Of a stretch of DNA of 64,000 bases, positions 8,822 through 17,704 are shown one piece after another. The stretch spans positions 2,712,001 through 2,776,000 of the forward strand of contig NZ_CP072913.1 in NCBI RefSeq assembly GCF_017968885.1, written 5' to 3'. The DNA is from Pseudomonas sp. Tri1. GTDB lineage: Bacteria > Pseudomonadota > Gammaproteobacteria > Pseudomonadales > Pseudomonadaceae. Position numbers and translations under genes: made by a program. The notes beneath the pieces were generated by a model. The model was given only the letters and a program-made list of their open reading frames with translations. It was not told where the DNA came from and searched no databases. How positions within the stretch are numbered: the stretch's first letter is position 1; each line of letters opens with the position of its first letter.

Positions 8822-11059
8822 CTATCGCGCCTGCGCTGACCGGGTCAGGGGAAGGTTCAGCCAGCGCCGGCCCGTGGCATTCGCCACGGCATTGCCGAGG
8901 GCGGCGGCCATGGGGCCCTGGACGATCTCGGCGGCACCGAGAAAGGGTTGTCCCGGCTGATCGAGCAGATGCACATCGACTTGCCTGGGCAATTGTGTGA
9001 AGCGCAGGATCGGATAACCGCTCCAGTCGTAGCTGCGTACGCCACCGGGGTCGTAACCGACTTTTTCAAACAGCGTCCAGCTGGCGGACTGCACGATGCC
9101 GCCCTCCACCTGGTTGCGCAGGCCATCGGGGGTGACGATTTGGCCCACGTCCACGGCTGTCACCACGTGATCGAGTTGCACCTCGCCTGTCAGCGGATGC
9201 ACCTGTAGACGGACAGCCAGGGCGCAGTAACCCATGATGTTTTTGTAGCGGGCAAACGCGAACCCTATGCCTGAACCCGGTTCGTTGCTTTTGTGCGGCC
9301 AGCCGATAGCGTCCCGGACCCGCTCGATCACCGCACGTGCCCGTGGGTCTGTGAGATGGGCGAGGCGAAAGGCGACTGGGTCGGCGCCGGCCTGGACGGC
9401 CAGTTCATCGATGCAGGCTTCGATGGCAAAGATATTGATATGCGCCCCCAGCGACCGCATGGCTGAGGTGCGAAACGGCATTTGGGTCACGAAGTTCATG
9501 TCGATGCGGGTGGATGCCAGGCTGTACAGCGGCACTGCATTTCGATCGCCATCCCCTTCGGGCTGGGCGATCGGCACCGACGGCGCGGAAACGAACGGGC
9601 GAGCCAACAACCGGGCCGGAATCAGCCGGCCGGCGTTTACGATGCGTTCGTTGTGCGGCGTCGTCCACAGTTCATAGGTCCAGTCCTGCAACTTGCCCTG
9701 CGGATCGAGGCTGGCCTGGACCTCGGTGAGCATGGCGGAACTGTAGGGCTCCCAGAGATTTTCCTGCTCGCGCATCCATTGCACGCGCACAGGCGTGCCG
9801 GCGACGCGCATTGCGATCAATGCGGCATCCGCTGCGGCGTCGTCCGCACCATTGTGGCCATAACAACCGGAGCCCTCGACATGAATGCAGCGTACTCGTT
9901 CGACTGCCAGCCCCAGCATTTCGGCGATTCCCGCGCGAAGAGGATAGACCCCTTGGGTATGAGTCCAAACGGTGAGCAGGCCATCCTTGAACCAGGCCAC
10001 GGCGCAGGACGGGCCGATGGAGCCGTGCATGAGGTACTGTTTGGTGACTCGGGCGCGGTAGCTCGCGCTGGCGCTGGTCGCAGGTGTGCCTTCATGGCTG
10101 ATCGGGTAGCGGCGGGCGGGCAGGCGTGTCAGTAATCCGTGGATGTCCTGAGGGTCGGGGATCGGTTCTGCGCCGCTCCAGCGCGCCAGCTCATAGCCGC
10201 TGCGCATCGCCTTGATGGCCTGCCACTCATCTCGGGCGACCACCGCCAGGTAGTTGCCGTCGCGCACCACCTGTACGACGCCGGGCAGGCGTTTTATCGA
10301 CTCGGCATCGAAGGCTTCAAGAGCGCAACCGGGACGTGGTGGGCGGATGACCCGCGCATGCAGCATGCCTGGCAGGCGCATGTCCTGGACAAAAGCGGCG
10401 CCGCCACTGACCTTGGCCGGGATATCCAGGCGTGGTAGCGAATGGCCGATCAGCTTGAAAGCAGACGGTGGCAGCGATGGCGATTGCGCCTTCGCGTAAA
10501 GGTGCAAATCGACACCCTTGACGGCCTCGGCGTAGGACATTCGCTGGCCAGCCGGGCCCTGGATGACGCCCTCGTCAGTCACCAGCAATGCGACTTCCAC
10601 ACCCCAGTTGCGTGCCGCCGATTCCAGCAACAATTGCCGCACCTGAGCGGCGGCGTTGAACAAGGCGGTGCCGCTGTCGAAGATGCTGTGGCTGCCGGCG
10701 GTATAGCCTTCGTTCGGGGTCAGGGCGGTGTCGGCGGTGAGCAGGGTGATCGCCCCAGGCGAGACGTGCAGGCGCTCGGCGGCAATCTGCAGGAGGGCTG
10801 TTTTTACCCCGGTCCCCAATTCGACTTTACCGGTGTAGACCGTGATGCCTTCGGCACTGACACGGATCCACGCATCGAGGTAGGGATTGGTGCGCAGGCT
10901 TCCTGGAAGATCGGGTGCCAGCACGACCGTGCCAAGGGTGTCGACCTCGCTATCGGCCAGCGCATGGCGCGCAGCCGGTACCAAGGTGAACGCCAGCACC
11001 AGCGCGCCCCCGCGCAGGAAAGCGCGGCGTCCTTGGTCGACTTCATCGCGAAGGGTCAT
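8822..11059 (-). CDS. Molybdopterin-binding subunit of exported aldehyde dehydrogenase (IorB/AldH type)
   Basis: 745-residue large subunit of a xanthine-dehydrogenase-family enzyme oxidising an aldehyde or N-heterocycle. It starts with a Tat signal, RRAFLRGGALVLAFTLVPA, so the folded cofactor-loaded protein is exported. Molybdenum-cofactor segments include YTGKVELGTGVKTALLQIAAE near residue 60, the SGCYGHNGADDAAADA region, and near the end FLGAAEIVQGPMAAALGNAV with the expected active-site Glu. The ATG at 11059 overlaps the stop of the [2Fe-2S] gene by 4 bp; the frame is open further upstream but those codons lie inside that gene. With the next two genes it forms the three-subunit arrangement of membrane-bound aldehyde dehydrogenases. 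Confidence 0.9.
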   Translation of the reverse strand: MTLRDEVDQGRRAFLRGGALVLAFTLVPAARHALADSEVDTLGTVVLAPDLPGSLRTNPYLDAWIRVSAEGITVYTGKVELGTGVKTALLQIAAERLHVSPGAITLLTADTALTPNEGYTAGSHSIFDSGTALFNAAAQVRQLLLESAARNWGVEVALLVTDEGVIQGPAGQRMSYAEAVKGVDLHLYAKAQSPSLPPSAFKLIGHSLPRLDIPAKVSGGAAFVQDMRLPGMLHARVIRPPRPGCALEAFDAESIKRLPGVVQVVRDGNYLAVVARDEWQAIKAMRSGYELARWSGAEPIPDPQDIHGLLTRLPARRYPISHEGTPATSASASYRARVTKQYLMHGSIGPSCAVAWFKDGLLTVWTHTQGVYPLRAGIAEMLGLAVERVRCIHVEGSGCYGHNGADDAAADAALIAMRVAGTPVRVQWMREQENLWEPYSSAMLTEVQASLDPQGKLQDWTYELWTTPHNERIVNAGRLIPARLLARPFVSAPSVPIAQPEGDGDRNAVPLYSLASTRIDMNFVTQMPFRTSAMRSLGAHINIFAIEACIDELAVQAGADPVAFRLAHLTDPRARAVIERVRDAIGWPHKSNEPGSGIGFAFARYKNIMGYCALAVRLQVHPLTGEVQLDHVVTAVDVGQIVTPDGLRNQVEGGIVQSASWTLFEKVGYDPGGVRSYDWSGYPILRFTQLPRQVDVHLLDQPGQPFLGAAEIVQGPMAAALGNAVANATGRRWLNLPLTRSAQAR

Positions 11060-11529
11060 GTGGCACTCCTGTCTGGCCTGGCAACGCGGCTGATGGCGTC
11101 GATGATGCGCAAATGGGTTCCGCAACGGCACAAGTTGGTTGCCATGTGCTCGCGTAGGGTCTGTTCGTCCGGATGGGGATTGCGCTCGAGCAACGCCTGG
11201 GCGCGCATCAGCATGCCGGCGATGCAGTAACCGCACTGTGCGGCCTGGGTTTCGATAAAGGCCTGTTGCAACGGGCCAGGACGATCCGCCGTGCCCAGGC
11301 TTTCGACCGTACGGATGTGCTTGTTTTCCAGGCCCGTGCAGGGCGTCAGGCAGGAGAACACGGGCTGGTCATCGACCAGCACGGTGCAGGCTCCGCACTG
11401 GCCCAGGCCGCACCCGTATTTGGCGCCGTTGAGCCCCAGGTGATTGCGCAACGCGTACAGCAGCGGCATATCCGGCTCCAGCTCCAGCGAATGGAGCGAG
11501 CCGTTGACGTTGAGGGTCACTTGGGTCAT
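11056..11529 (-). CDS. [2Fe-2S] subunit of the molybdenum aldehyde dehydrogenase
   Basis: 157-residue small subunit carrying two [2Fe-2S] clusters. The N-terminal plant-ferredoxin cluster uses the cysteines of YGCGLGQCGACTV and FSCLT. The C-terminal four-helix cluster uses QCGYCIAGM and NLCRCGTH. It passes electrons from the molybdenum site to the triheme cytochrome c. It has no signal peptide and is presumably exported together with the Tat-tagged large subunit. Both ends overlap neighbours by 4 bp, indicating translational coupling within the operon. Confidence 0.93.
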   Translation of the reverse strand: MTQVTLNVNGSLHSLELEPDMPLLYALRNHLGLNGAKYGCGLGQCGACTVLVDDQPVFSCLTPCTGLENKHIRTVESLGTADRPGPLQQAFIETQAAQCGYCIAGMLMRAQALLERNPHPDEQTLREHMATNLCRCGTHLRIIDAISRVARPDRSAT

Positions 11530-12791
11530 TGCGCCTCCTGACGTAACTCATCAATAGTGGAAGAAAGATCCGCCCACGGCTGGCCAGGCTTGGCCTGCTC
11601 GCGCAGGAACCCGGCCAGGGCGGCGAGCTGGCGGTTGTCGAGGCTGGCAGCGAAAGGTGGCATGCTCGGTCCGGGGCGCCCCGGGGTGGCGGGCACACCT
11701 TCAAGCACTGTCTTGAGAAAGTTGCGCGCGCTCGCCGCATGCAGCGCCGATGTACGGTCCAGTGCAGGGCGCCCATCGATCTCGCGCATGGGCGCGGCCG
11801 GGCCATGGCAGCCTGCACAGGCGCTCTGGAACAGTAGAGGGCCAGGCGTTTGCCCGATCACCTCGCTGGGAGGTTTGATCGAGGGCGTGACCGGGTTGGG
11901 CGCGGTGGCCTTGAGGCTCATGAGATACTCGGCGATCGCGTCGGCATCGCTGGCCGGCATGTTGGCCAGGCTGAGGCTGACCGGCCGCATCGGTCCCGCG
12001 GCAGTGCCATGGCCCTCGACCACCTCCGCCCGCAGGTAGCGCGCCAGTTGCTCGCTGCTCCAGGGGAATGTCCGGCTGGCCATACCCAGCAGGGAAGGGG
12101 CCTCCCATCCATCTACATGCCCTCCAGCAAGATGCTGGTCGGATTTTTCCGCGCCCAACGGATTGAGCGGCGAATGGCAGCCACCACAATGGCCTGGGCC
12201 TTCGACCAGGTAACGTCCACGATTCCAGGTTGCAGATTGTTGGGCCACGGGAGTCAAGGGTTGCTGATGCAGAAACAGCAGGTTCCAGAACGACACCAAT
12301 GGCCGGATGTTCATCGGGAAATTCATCCGGTTTTGCGCCGCTGGTGCGTGTACAGCGGGGCCACTCATCAAGTAGGCGTAGACGTCCGCGATGTCCTCGT
12401 CGGTCATGCGCCGGTAGTACGCGTAAGGGAAAGCGGGATACAGCAAATGCCCATCCCGGGAAACGCCCTCGCGCATCGCTCGCTGGAACGCTGGCAATGA
12501 CCACTGGCCAATCCCGGTCTCGATATCCGGCGTGATGTTGGTGCTATAGAGCGTGCCGAACGGTGTGACCAGCGCCAACCCTCCGGCCAGGTATTGACCG
12601 CCGGGACGGGTATGGCAGACCGCGCAGTCACCGGCTTCGGCTACCCGCGCCCCGCGTTGCACTTGGCTGGAATTCAATGGTGATGGCGCGTTGGCGGGAG
12701 CGATCGCCGGGCGCCACATCAACAACGCGGCACCTATTCCACCCACCAAGGCGAGTACGACAGCGCCCACCCACAGCGGCTTGGTTTTCAT
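11526..12791 (-). CDS. Membrane-anchored triheme cytochrome c subunit
   Basis: 421-residue cytochrome c of the alcohol/aldehyde dehydrogenase type. After an uncleaved N-terminal helix (LWVGAVVLALVGGIGAALLM) come three heme-attachment motifs, CAVCH, CGGCH and CAGCH, one per cytochrome domain, plus a family segment around TRPGGQYLAGGLALVTPFG. It should take electrons from the [2Fe-2S] subunit and pass them to ubiquinone or oxidase. ATG at 12791 has AGGGG at good spacing; in-frame ATG at 12806 is the alternative. First gene of the three-gene operon. Confidence 0.92.
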   Translation of the reverse strand: MKTKPLWVGAVVLALVGGIGAALLMWRPAIAPANAPSPLNSSQVQRGARVAEAGDCAVCHTRPGGQYLAGGLALVTPFGTLYSTNITPDIETGIGQWSLPAFQRAMREGVSRDGHLLYPAFPYAYYRRMTDEDIADVYAYLMSGPAVHAPAAQNRMNFPMNIRPLVSFWNLLFLHQQPLTPVAQQSATWNRGRYLVEGPGHCGGCHSPLNPLGAEKSDQHLAGGHVDGWEAPSLLGMASRTFPWSSEQLARYLRAEVVEGHGTAAGPMRPVSLSLANMPASDADAIAEYLMSLKATAPNPVTPSIKPPSEVIGQTPGPLLFQSACAGCHGPAAPMREIDGRPALDRTSALHAASARNFLKTVLEGVPATPGRPGPSMPPFAASLDNRQLAALAGFLREQAKPGQPWADLSSTIDELRQEAQ

Positions 12792-12877
12792 GATTCGCCC
12801 CTTCATTCGCCGGTTCTCCATAGCCAGTGCCCAAGCGTAGCGAAGGGGTATGGGTTGCGGTATTGCCAACACGCGCA

Positions 12878-12894
12878 ATGACGTTTTGCGTCAT
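12878..12894. promoter_or_regulatory. Inverted repeat between the dehydrogenase operon and the MFS gene
   Basis: ATGACG-TTTTG-CGTCAT, with 6-bp arms and a 5-bp spacer, lies in the divergent gap between the cytochrome c gene (87 bp away) and the MFS gene (119 bp away). It is placed to act on either. The adjacent LysR gene at 14304 is a candidate regulator, by proximity only. Confidence 0.4.
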
Positions 12895-13013
12895 CGGCAA
12901 CGCTGGGGTCGTTGCGCCATACGCATCGCTCCATTGCCCCAGCGACGGATTCTCCTGGGCGAGCGTCGCGCCTAGCCTTGGCGACACTCTCTCCAATCGA
13001 ATGAGGTTTCACC

Positions 13014-14228
13014 ATGGCCACCGGCAACTTTGCGACTACGGCAAATACAGCACAGGCAGGCGAGCGACCGGCTCCAATCTCTAGCACCCTGGTCGCCTTG
13101 CTGGCTTTCTGTTGTGGGGCCGTCGTCGCCAACCTTTACTACGCCCAGCCGATCGTCGAGCTGATCGCCCCGCAAATCGGCCTGTCCAGCGCCAACGCCA
13201 GCCTGATCGTTTCGCTGACCCAATTAGGCTATGCCGTGGGCCTGCTGCTGTTGGTGCCTTTGGCTGACTTGATGGAAAATCGTCACCTGGTGGTGGGTTT
13301 CACGCTCGTCGCCAGCCTGTGCCTGGTAGCGGCAGGCTTCACCGACTCGCCTTCGTTGTTCCTGTTGTTCTCATTGCTGATAGGCCTCACTTCCGTGGCC
13401 GTGCAGATTCTCGTACCGCTGGCGGCGCACATGGCACCCGAAGCAAGCCGGGGCCGTGTCGTTGGCAATATCATGAGCGGCTTGCTGCTGGGGATTCTGC
13501 TCTCACGCCCACTGTCGAGCCTGCTGGCACAGGCGGTCGGTTGGCGTGGTGTGTTCTTCAGCGCCGCGGCCCTGATGGCGTTGATTGCCTTGGTCATGGC
13601 CGTTGCCCTGCCACGGCGCATGCCGACACATCAGTCCTCTTACGGCGAGTTGATCCGCTCTGTATTTGCCCTTGCGCGACGCCACCCAAGCCTGCGAGAG
13701 CGTTCCTTGTATCAAGGGTTGCTGTTCGCCAGCTTCAGCCTGTTCTGGACCATCGTGCCCATTGAACTGATTCGCCAACACGGTTTCAGCCAGGCGCAGG
13801 TCGCGATGTTTGCCTTGGTAGGCGCCGTTGGTGCGATCGCGGCCCCGATTGCCGGTCGATTGGCGGACGCAGGGCATGGCCAGCGTGGCACCCTCGCTGC
13901 GTTGATACTGGCTCCTGTTGCGTTGTGGTTGGGGGCCCTGCCAGGCAGTGGTTATCTCTGGCTGGTGGTGTGCGCCGTGCTGCTGGATTTTGCCGTGCAG
14001 CTCAACATGGTTCTCGGCCAACGTGAGGTGTACGCCATCGATCCCCATAGCCGGGCGCGCCTGAATGCCGTGTACATGACCAGTATCTTTGTCGGCGGGG
14101 CCCTGGGTTCGTTGATCGCCAGCCCCCTGTATGAACAGGTTGGGTGGAACCTGTCGGCGGCTGCGATCGCCTGTGTTCCAGGCTTGGCGTTGGTGCTGTT
14201 CCTAAGCCGTCGCTATCGCAAGGGTTGA
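13014..14228 (+). CDS. MFS transporter, drug/arabinose-efflux type
   Basis: 404-residue inner-membrane protein with about twelve hydrophobic segments. The MFS signature PLADLMENRHLVVG falls in the loop after the second helix and the related AGRLADAGHG in the second half. The N-terminal ANLYYAQPIVELIA is typical of the YfcJ/YdhP-like efflux branch. GAGG precedes the ATG at 13014. It is followed 75 bp later by a LysR gene in the same direction and lies divergent from the aldehyde dehydrogenase operon. The substrate cannot be inferred. Confidence 0.88.
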   Translation: MATGNFATTANTAQAGERPAPISSTLVALLAFCCGAVVANLYYAQPIVELIAPQIGLSSANASLIVSLTQLGYAVGLLLLVPLADLMENRHLVVGFTLVASLCLVAAGFTDSPSLFLLFSLLIGLTSVAVQILVPLAAHMAPEASRGRVVGNIMSGLLLGILLSRPLSSLLAQAVGWRGVFFSAAALMALIALVMAVALPRRMPTHQSSYGELIRSVFALARRHPSLRERSLYQGLLFASFSLFWTIVPIELIRQHGFSQAQVAMFALVGAVGAIAAPIAGRLADAGHGQRGTLAALILAPVALWLGALPGSGYLWLVVCAVLLDFAVQLNMVLGQREVYAIDPHSRARLNAVYMTSIFVGGALGSLIASPLYEQVGWNLSAAAIACVPGLALVLFLSRRYRKG

Positions 14229-14303
14229 GCACAGTCATACAAGACAGCTCGCCCGTGCTCAGGCATAGTCGTCGAGGTGATTTTTCGCTCTCGGAATCGG
14301 CTT

Positions 14304-15203
14304 ATGGACAAGTTGCTGGCGCTGAAGATGTTTGTTGAAACCGTGCGTTGTGGCGGCTATTCATCGGCGGCGCGCAAGCTGGGCATTTCCACGTCTTCGG
14401 TGACCCGGCAGGTGGCGGCGTTGGAAGGGGAACTGGGCGCCAGCCTGCTCAATCGCACCACGCGCAACACCAGCGTCACGGTCGCCGGGCAGGCCTATTT
14501 CGAGAAGGCCCTGGCGATTATCGAGTCCATCGACGAAGCCGATGCCATTGTCGCCGACCGTGGCACCGAGCCCCAAGGGCATCTGCGTGTCAGTGTCCCG
14601 GTGGAGTTCGGCCGACGCATCATCGCCCCCCATCTGGGACGGTTGCTCGATCGTCATCCCGGCCTGGAAATCAGCCTGTCGTTGAGCGATCGGGTCAGTG
14701 ACCTGATCAGCGAGCGAATCGATGTGTCGGTGCGTCTCGGTTCGTCGGTGGTCAGCGATGACATCGTCAGCAAAAGGATCGGCCATTTCCAGCGTTGGGT
14801 CGTGGCCAGCCCCGAGTACCTGGCACGGACCGGCCTGCCACGCCATCCCAATGACCTGCTCAAACACCAGTGCCTGCGTTTTGATTATGGCGCAGTGCAC
14901 CATGCCTGGACTTTCCAAGGTGACGAAGCTGTCTTGAGCCTGAATGTGCAGGGGCGCTTGCAGAGCAATAATGCCGACATCCTGCGCGAGGCGGCGCTGG
15001 CCGGTGGCGGCGTGGCGCTGCTGGCCGACTGGCTGGTGCGCGACGATGTCGGCCAGGGCCGTCTTAGCCGTATCCTGGAACACTACGAAGTCAATCCCGG
15101 GGCCGCCAGCTCTTGCATCAACGCGCTGTATCTGCCCAACCACCGCGGCTCCAGTCGCATCAATGTGTTCATTGAGTTCCTCGAGGAAATCCTCGTCGCC
15201 TGA
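14304..15203 (+). CDS. LysR-family transcriptional regulator
   Basis: 299 residues. The winged helix-turn-helix at residues 1-62 (LLALKMFVETVRCGGYSSAA, then RQVAALEGELGASLLNRTTR) is followed by a LysR substrate-binding domain beginning GHLRVSVPVEFGRR. ATG at 14304 gives the usual LysR N-terminus; the nine upstream in-frame codons do not match the family. It follows the MFS gene and ends before a strong bidirectional terminator. Plausible targets are the MFS gene or the divergent dehydrogenase operon. Inducer unknown. Confidence 0.9.
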   Translation: MDKLLALKMFVETVRCGGYSSAARKLGISTSSVTRQVAALEGELGASLLNRTTRNTSVTVAGQAYFEKALAIIESIDEADAIVADRGTEPQGHLRVSVPVEFGRRIIAPHLGRLLDRHPGLEISLSLSDRVSDLISERIDVSVRLGSSVVSDDIVSKRIGHFQRWVVASPEYLARTGLPRHPNDLLKHQCLRFDYGAVHHAWTFQGDEAVLSLNVQGRLQSNNADILREAALAGGGVALLADWLVRDDVGQGRLSRILEHYEVNPGAASSCINALYLPNHRGSSRINVFIEFLEEILVA

Positions 15204-15215
15204 GCGCTCTTGAAG

Positions 15216-15251
15216 AAAAGCCGCGACCGCTGAAGGCCGATCGCGGCTTTT
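15216..15251. terminator. Bidirectional rho-independent terminator
   Basis: AAAAGCCGCGA and TCGCGGCTTTT form a perfect 11-bp stem around a 14-nt loop. Because the stem ends in A and T runs it works in both directions, closing the LysR gene on the plus strand and the LysE gene on the minus strand. Confidence 0.9.
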
Positions 15252-15279
15252 CCGATGGCATCGACCAAACCTTTGAGCG

Positions 15280-15906
15280 TTATTTCTGGCTGAGGGCTGC
15301 GATGGAAAGTCCTGACACGATGAAGGTCAGGCCCGCGCCGAGGTTGAGCCCGTTGGCGAGGCGCGGGCGTTGGCAAATGTATTGCGACAGGCGCGTGGCG
15401 AAGATGCCCATCAGTGAGAACCCCACGGCCGTCAACAGGGCAAACCAGAACCCGTAGACCAGCATCTGCACCGTGACTGAGCCGAGCGCGGGGTTGATGA
15501 ATTGAGGGATGAACGCCAGCACGAACAACCCTGGCTTGGGATTGAGCGCCGCTGAAAGGAAGCCAGTCAACAAGATGCTGCGCAGGGGCTGTCGCGCGGC
15601 GGGCGCGAAGGTGATCAGGCTTTTGGCGCGCAGCACCTTGATCCCGAGCCAGAGCAGGTAGGCGGCCCCTACCAACTTGACGACCCAGAAGGCGACCGTC
15701 GAGGTCTGGATCAGCAGCGTCAGCCCCAGCGAAGCGGTGGTGACGTGAAACAGGATGCCCAGGCCAGACGACAGGCCCGACACGAGAGCGGCCAGGCGAC
15801 CCTGGCTGAGGCCGCGGCCTATCGCCAGAAGATTGTCAGGGCCTGGAGACAGGACCAGCAATATGCAGGCGGTGGTGTAAGTGAACCAGATATCCATCGG
15901 AAACAC
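15280..15906 (-). CDS. LysE/RhtB-family amino-acid exporter
   Basis: 208-residue inner-membrane exporter with about six transmembrane segments. The family signature is near the N-terminus (LVLSPGPDNLLAIGRGLSQG), with NPKPGLFVLAFIPQFI in the middle. GTG at 15906 is preferred because AGGGAG lies 7 bp before it; ATG at 15897 would leave 16 bp. The gene follows luxR at 15937-16650 by 30 bp on the same strand, so the two may share a transcript. An amino-acid or signal exporter wired to quorum sensing would fit the adjacent tryptophan-type cluster, but that link is inference. Confidence 0.9.
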   Translation of the reverse strand: MFPMDIWFTYTTACILLVLSPGPDNLLAIGRGLSQGRLAALVSGLSSGLGILFHVTTASLGLTLLIQTSTVAFWVVKLVGAAYLLWLGIKVLRAKSLITFAPAARQPLRSILLTGFLSAALNPKPGLFVLAFIPQFINPALGSVTVQMLVYGFWFALLTAVGFSLMGIFATRLSQYICQRPRLANGLNLGAGLTFIVSGLSIAALSQK

Positions 15907-15936
15907 GGTGACGCTCCCTGTGAGGTAGGTGTGGGG

Positions 15937-16650
15937 TCAACTGATGATGCCCAGGACAGCCGCCCTGACCACCGCTGCGGTCTTGTTGGTGGCGCCGAGT
16001 TTGCTCACGGCGTTTTTCACATGGAATTTGACGGTGTCGAAGGAAATCGCCAGGATCTGCGCGATTTCTTCCTGTGTCTTGCCATCGGCCGTCCAGCGCA
16101 GCACCTCGATCTCCCGTGCCGTCAGCCGGTAGTTCTGGGCCTGATGTGAAGGGGCGATCAGCAGCCTTTCCATCACTGGTGCGATGGTCTCGGCGAGCCA
16201 GCGCATCTTGAGTTCCTTGGCATTGAGCTCGGTGACATTCAGCGTAGAGCCACTGCGGGCGAGGGTCAGCATGCTCTGGTGACGCGAGGCGTTGGTGCGC
16301 GAGCAGGCCCAGCCGTACCTCAGGCCTGCGGCCCGAGCTTCTTCCCAGAACTGCGGCATCTTGCGCAAGAGTTCTCCCTGCCACAAAAAGGGCGTGGTGC
16401 AGGCGCGCGCGCGCTGTACCGAAGGGTCGACGAGCAGAAACTCGGCTTCGCTGTATCGGCGCTGCCAGGTGCTCGAGAAATTGCAACGCATCTGCATGAC
16501 GGGATTAGAAAAGGGCAGGGCTGTACAGACACCGAACGAAAACCATTCGAAATCCAGCTCCCAGGCAAGGCGTTGAACGCCGTTCACCAAGGCCTGCTCG
16601 TCTTTGACCGAGCTTGTCCATGCCAGCAGGCTTGCGAGCCAAGTACGCAT
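15937..16650 (-). CDS. LuxR-type quorum-sensing regulator (autoinducer-binding + HTH)
   Basis: 237-residue acyl-homoserine-lactone-responsive regulator. The N-terminal autoinducer-binding domain keeps all six signature residues: Trp62, Tyr66, Asp75, Pro76, Trp90 and Gly113. The C-terminal LuxR helix-turn-helix begins LTAREIEVLRWTADGKTQEE and continues SFDTVKFHVKNAVSKLGA. It points away from the trpC-led operon, and a lux box lies in the gap between them (16778-16795), 127 bp from this start, so it probably controls that operon and perhaps itself. No luxI is adjacent; the nearest is at 39778. Confidence 0.93.
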   Translation of the reverse strand: MRTWLASLLAWTSSVKDEQALVNGVQRLAWELDFEWFSFGVCTALPFSNPVMQMRCNFSSTWQRRYSEAEFLLVDPSVQRARACTTPFLWQGELLRKMPQFWEEARAAGLRYGWACSRTNASRHQSMLTLARSGSTLNVTELNAKELKMRWLAETIAPVMERLLIAPSHQAQNYRLTAREIEVLRWTADGKTQEEIAQILAISFDTVKFHVKNAVSKLGATNKTAAVVRAAVLGIIS

Positions 16651-16777
16651 CGAATCTCCCTTTCCGAATGCTGTTCCCGAGGTTCGTTATACCCCAGCGA
16701 AATCAGCTTGGAAAGTCTTCAGGGGCAGTGCCACCTCGGGCTGGCGAAGCCCACCTGCGATGGCATTCTGCTGTCTG

Positions 16778-16795
16778 CCTACCCCATTGGGTAGG
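16778..16795. promoter_or_regulatory. lux box upstream of the trpC-led operon
   Basis: CCTACCCCATTGGGTAGG is an 18-bp inverted repeat with 7-bp perfect arms around CATT. It fits the pseudomonad lux/phz-box pattern CTACC-N6-GGTAG. It lies in the luxR-trpC divergent gap, 120 bp before the trpC ATG. If it is centred near -42, transcription would start around 16829. The -10 region (CATTAG at 16816-16821) is poor, as expected for an activator-dependent promoter. Confidence 0.75.
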
Positions 16796-16915
16796 TGGTT
16801 TTAACCCTTCACTGTCATTAGGTTTGCTCCTCGCCGGCGGACAGGGGACATGCTCACTGTTGCTCCAGAGCCTTGTTACCGGCGCTGTCCCAAACTCATT
16901 GACGGTGGTCGATCC

Positions 16916-17704
16916 ATGCTCGAAGAGATTGTCAGATACAAAGTCCAGGAAACGGCTCAGCGTAAGCAGGCGCACAGTATCGATGCCCTGCTCAAGCGAA
17001 TTCGTGACGCGCGAGCGCCCCGTCCCTTTGCCGGCACCCTGGCGGGCGAGGGGATCGCCCTCATTGCCGAAGCCAAATACCGCTCGCCGTCGAAGGGCGT
17101 GTTGCGTGCCGACTATGATCCGCTGCAGTTGGCGATGGCATACCAGGCTGGAGGAGCCAGTGCCCTTTCGGTCATCGCCGACAGTCGCTTTTTCGGTAAT
17201 GCGCCGTATGTCGTTGGCATGCTGGCCAACCACCCTGAAATTACATTGCCGGTGATGTACAAGGACTTCATCGTCGATGAGTACCAAGTCTACGAGGCCC
17301 GGGCACTGGGGGCCGACGCGGTGTTAATGATCGTCCGCTGCCTGCCGCCTGGCAGCCTTGCGCGGCTGCATGCCTTGGCGAACCAGTTGGGGTTGGATGT
17401 ACTGGTGGAGACGTTCGACGAGGCGGACATCGACCAGGCGCTGTCGGTCGACGCGTCGATCGTCGGTATCAACAATCGCGACCTCGACACTTTCAATGTC
17501 AACTTCGACCGCTCCGCCCAATTGTTTGAGCTCCTGCCTGCGTCGGTCATTGCCGTGGCGGAAAGTGGTGTTGCCGGTCCAAAGGACATGCGGTTGGTGG
17601 AGCGCATCGGTTTTGGCGCCGCGCTGGTGGGGGAACGCCTGCTGACGGCTGCCGACCCTTGCCTGGAGGCTCGTCGCTTGCTGGGCACGGATGAGTCGGT
17701 ATGA
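16916..17704 (+). CDS. trpC: Indole-3-glycerol-phosphate synthase (accessory copy)
   Basis: 262-residue TIM barrel converting CdRP to indole-3-glycerol phosphate in tryptophan synthesis. All hallmark segments are intact: LIAEAKYRSPSKG, MYKDFIVDEYQVYEAR with its catalytic Lys, VLVETFDE, VGINNRDLDTF and VAESGV. The frame opens at 16850, but MLEEIVRYKV at 16916 matches the family N-terminus. It is the first gene after the lux box, whereas pseudomonad housekeeping trpC normally lies in trpGDC, so this is a second, quorum-linked copy. Its stop overlaps the next start by 4 bp. Confidence 0.93.
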   Translation: MLEEIVRYKVQETAQRKQAHSIDALLKRIRDARAPRPFAGTLAGEGIALIAEAKYRSPSKGVLRADYDPLQLAMAYQAGGASALSVIADSRFFGNAPYVVGMLANHPEITLPVMYKDFIVDEYQVYEARALGADAVLMIVRCLPPGSLARLHALANQLGLDVLVETFDEADIDQALSVDASIVGINNRDLDTFNVNFDRSAQLFELLPASVIAVAESGVAGPKDMRLVERIGFGAALVGERLLTAADPCLEARRLLGTDESV

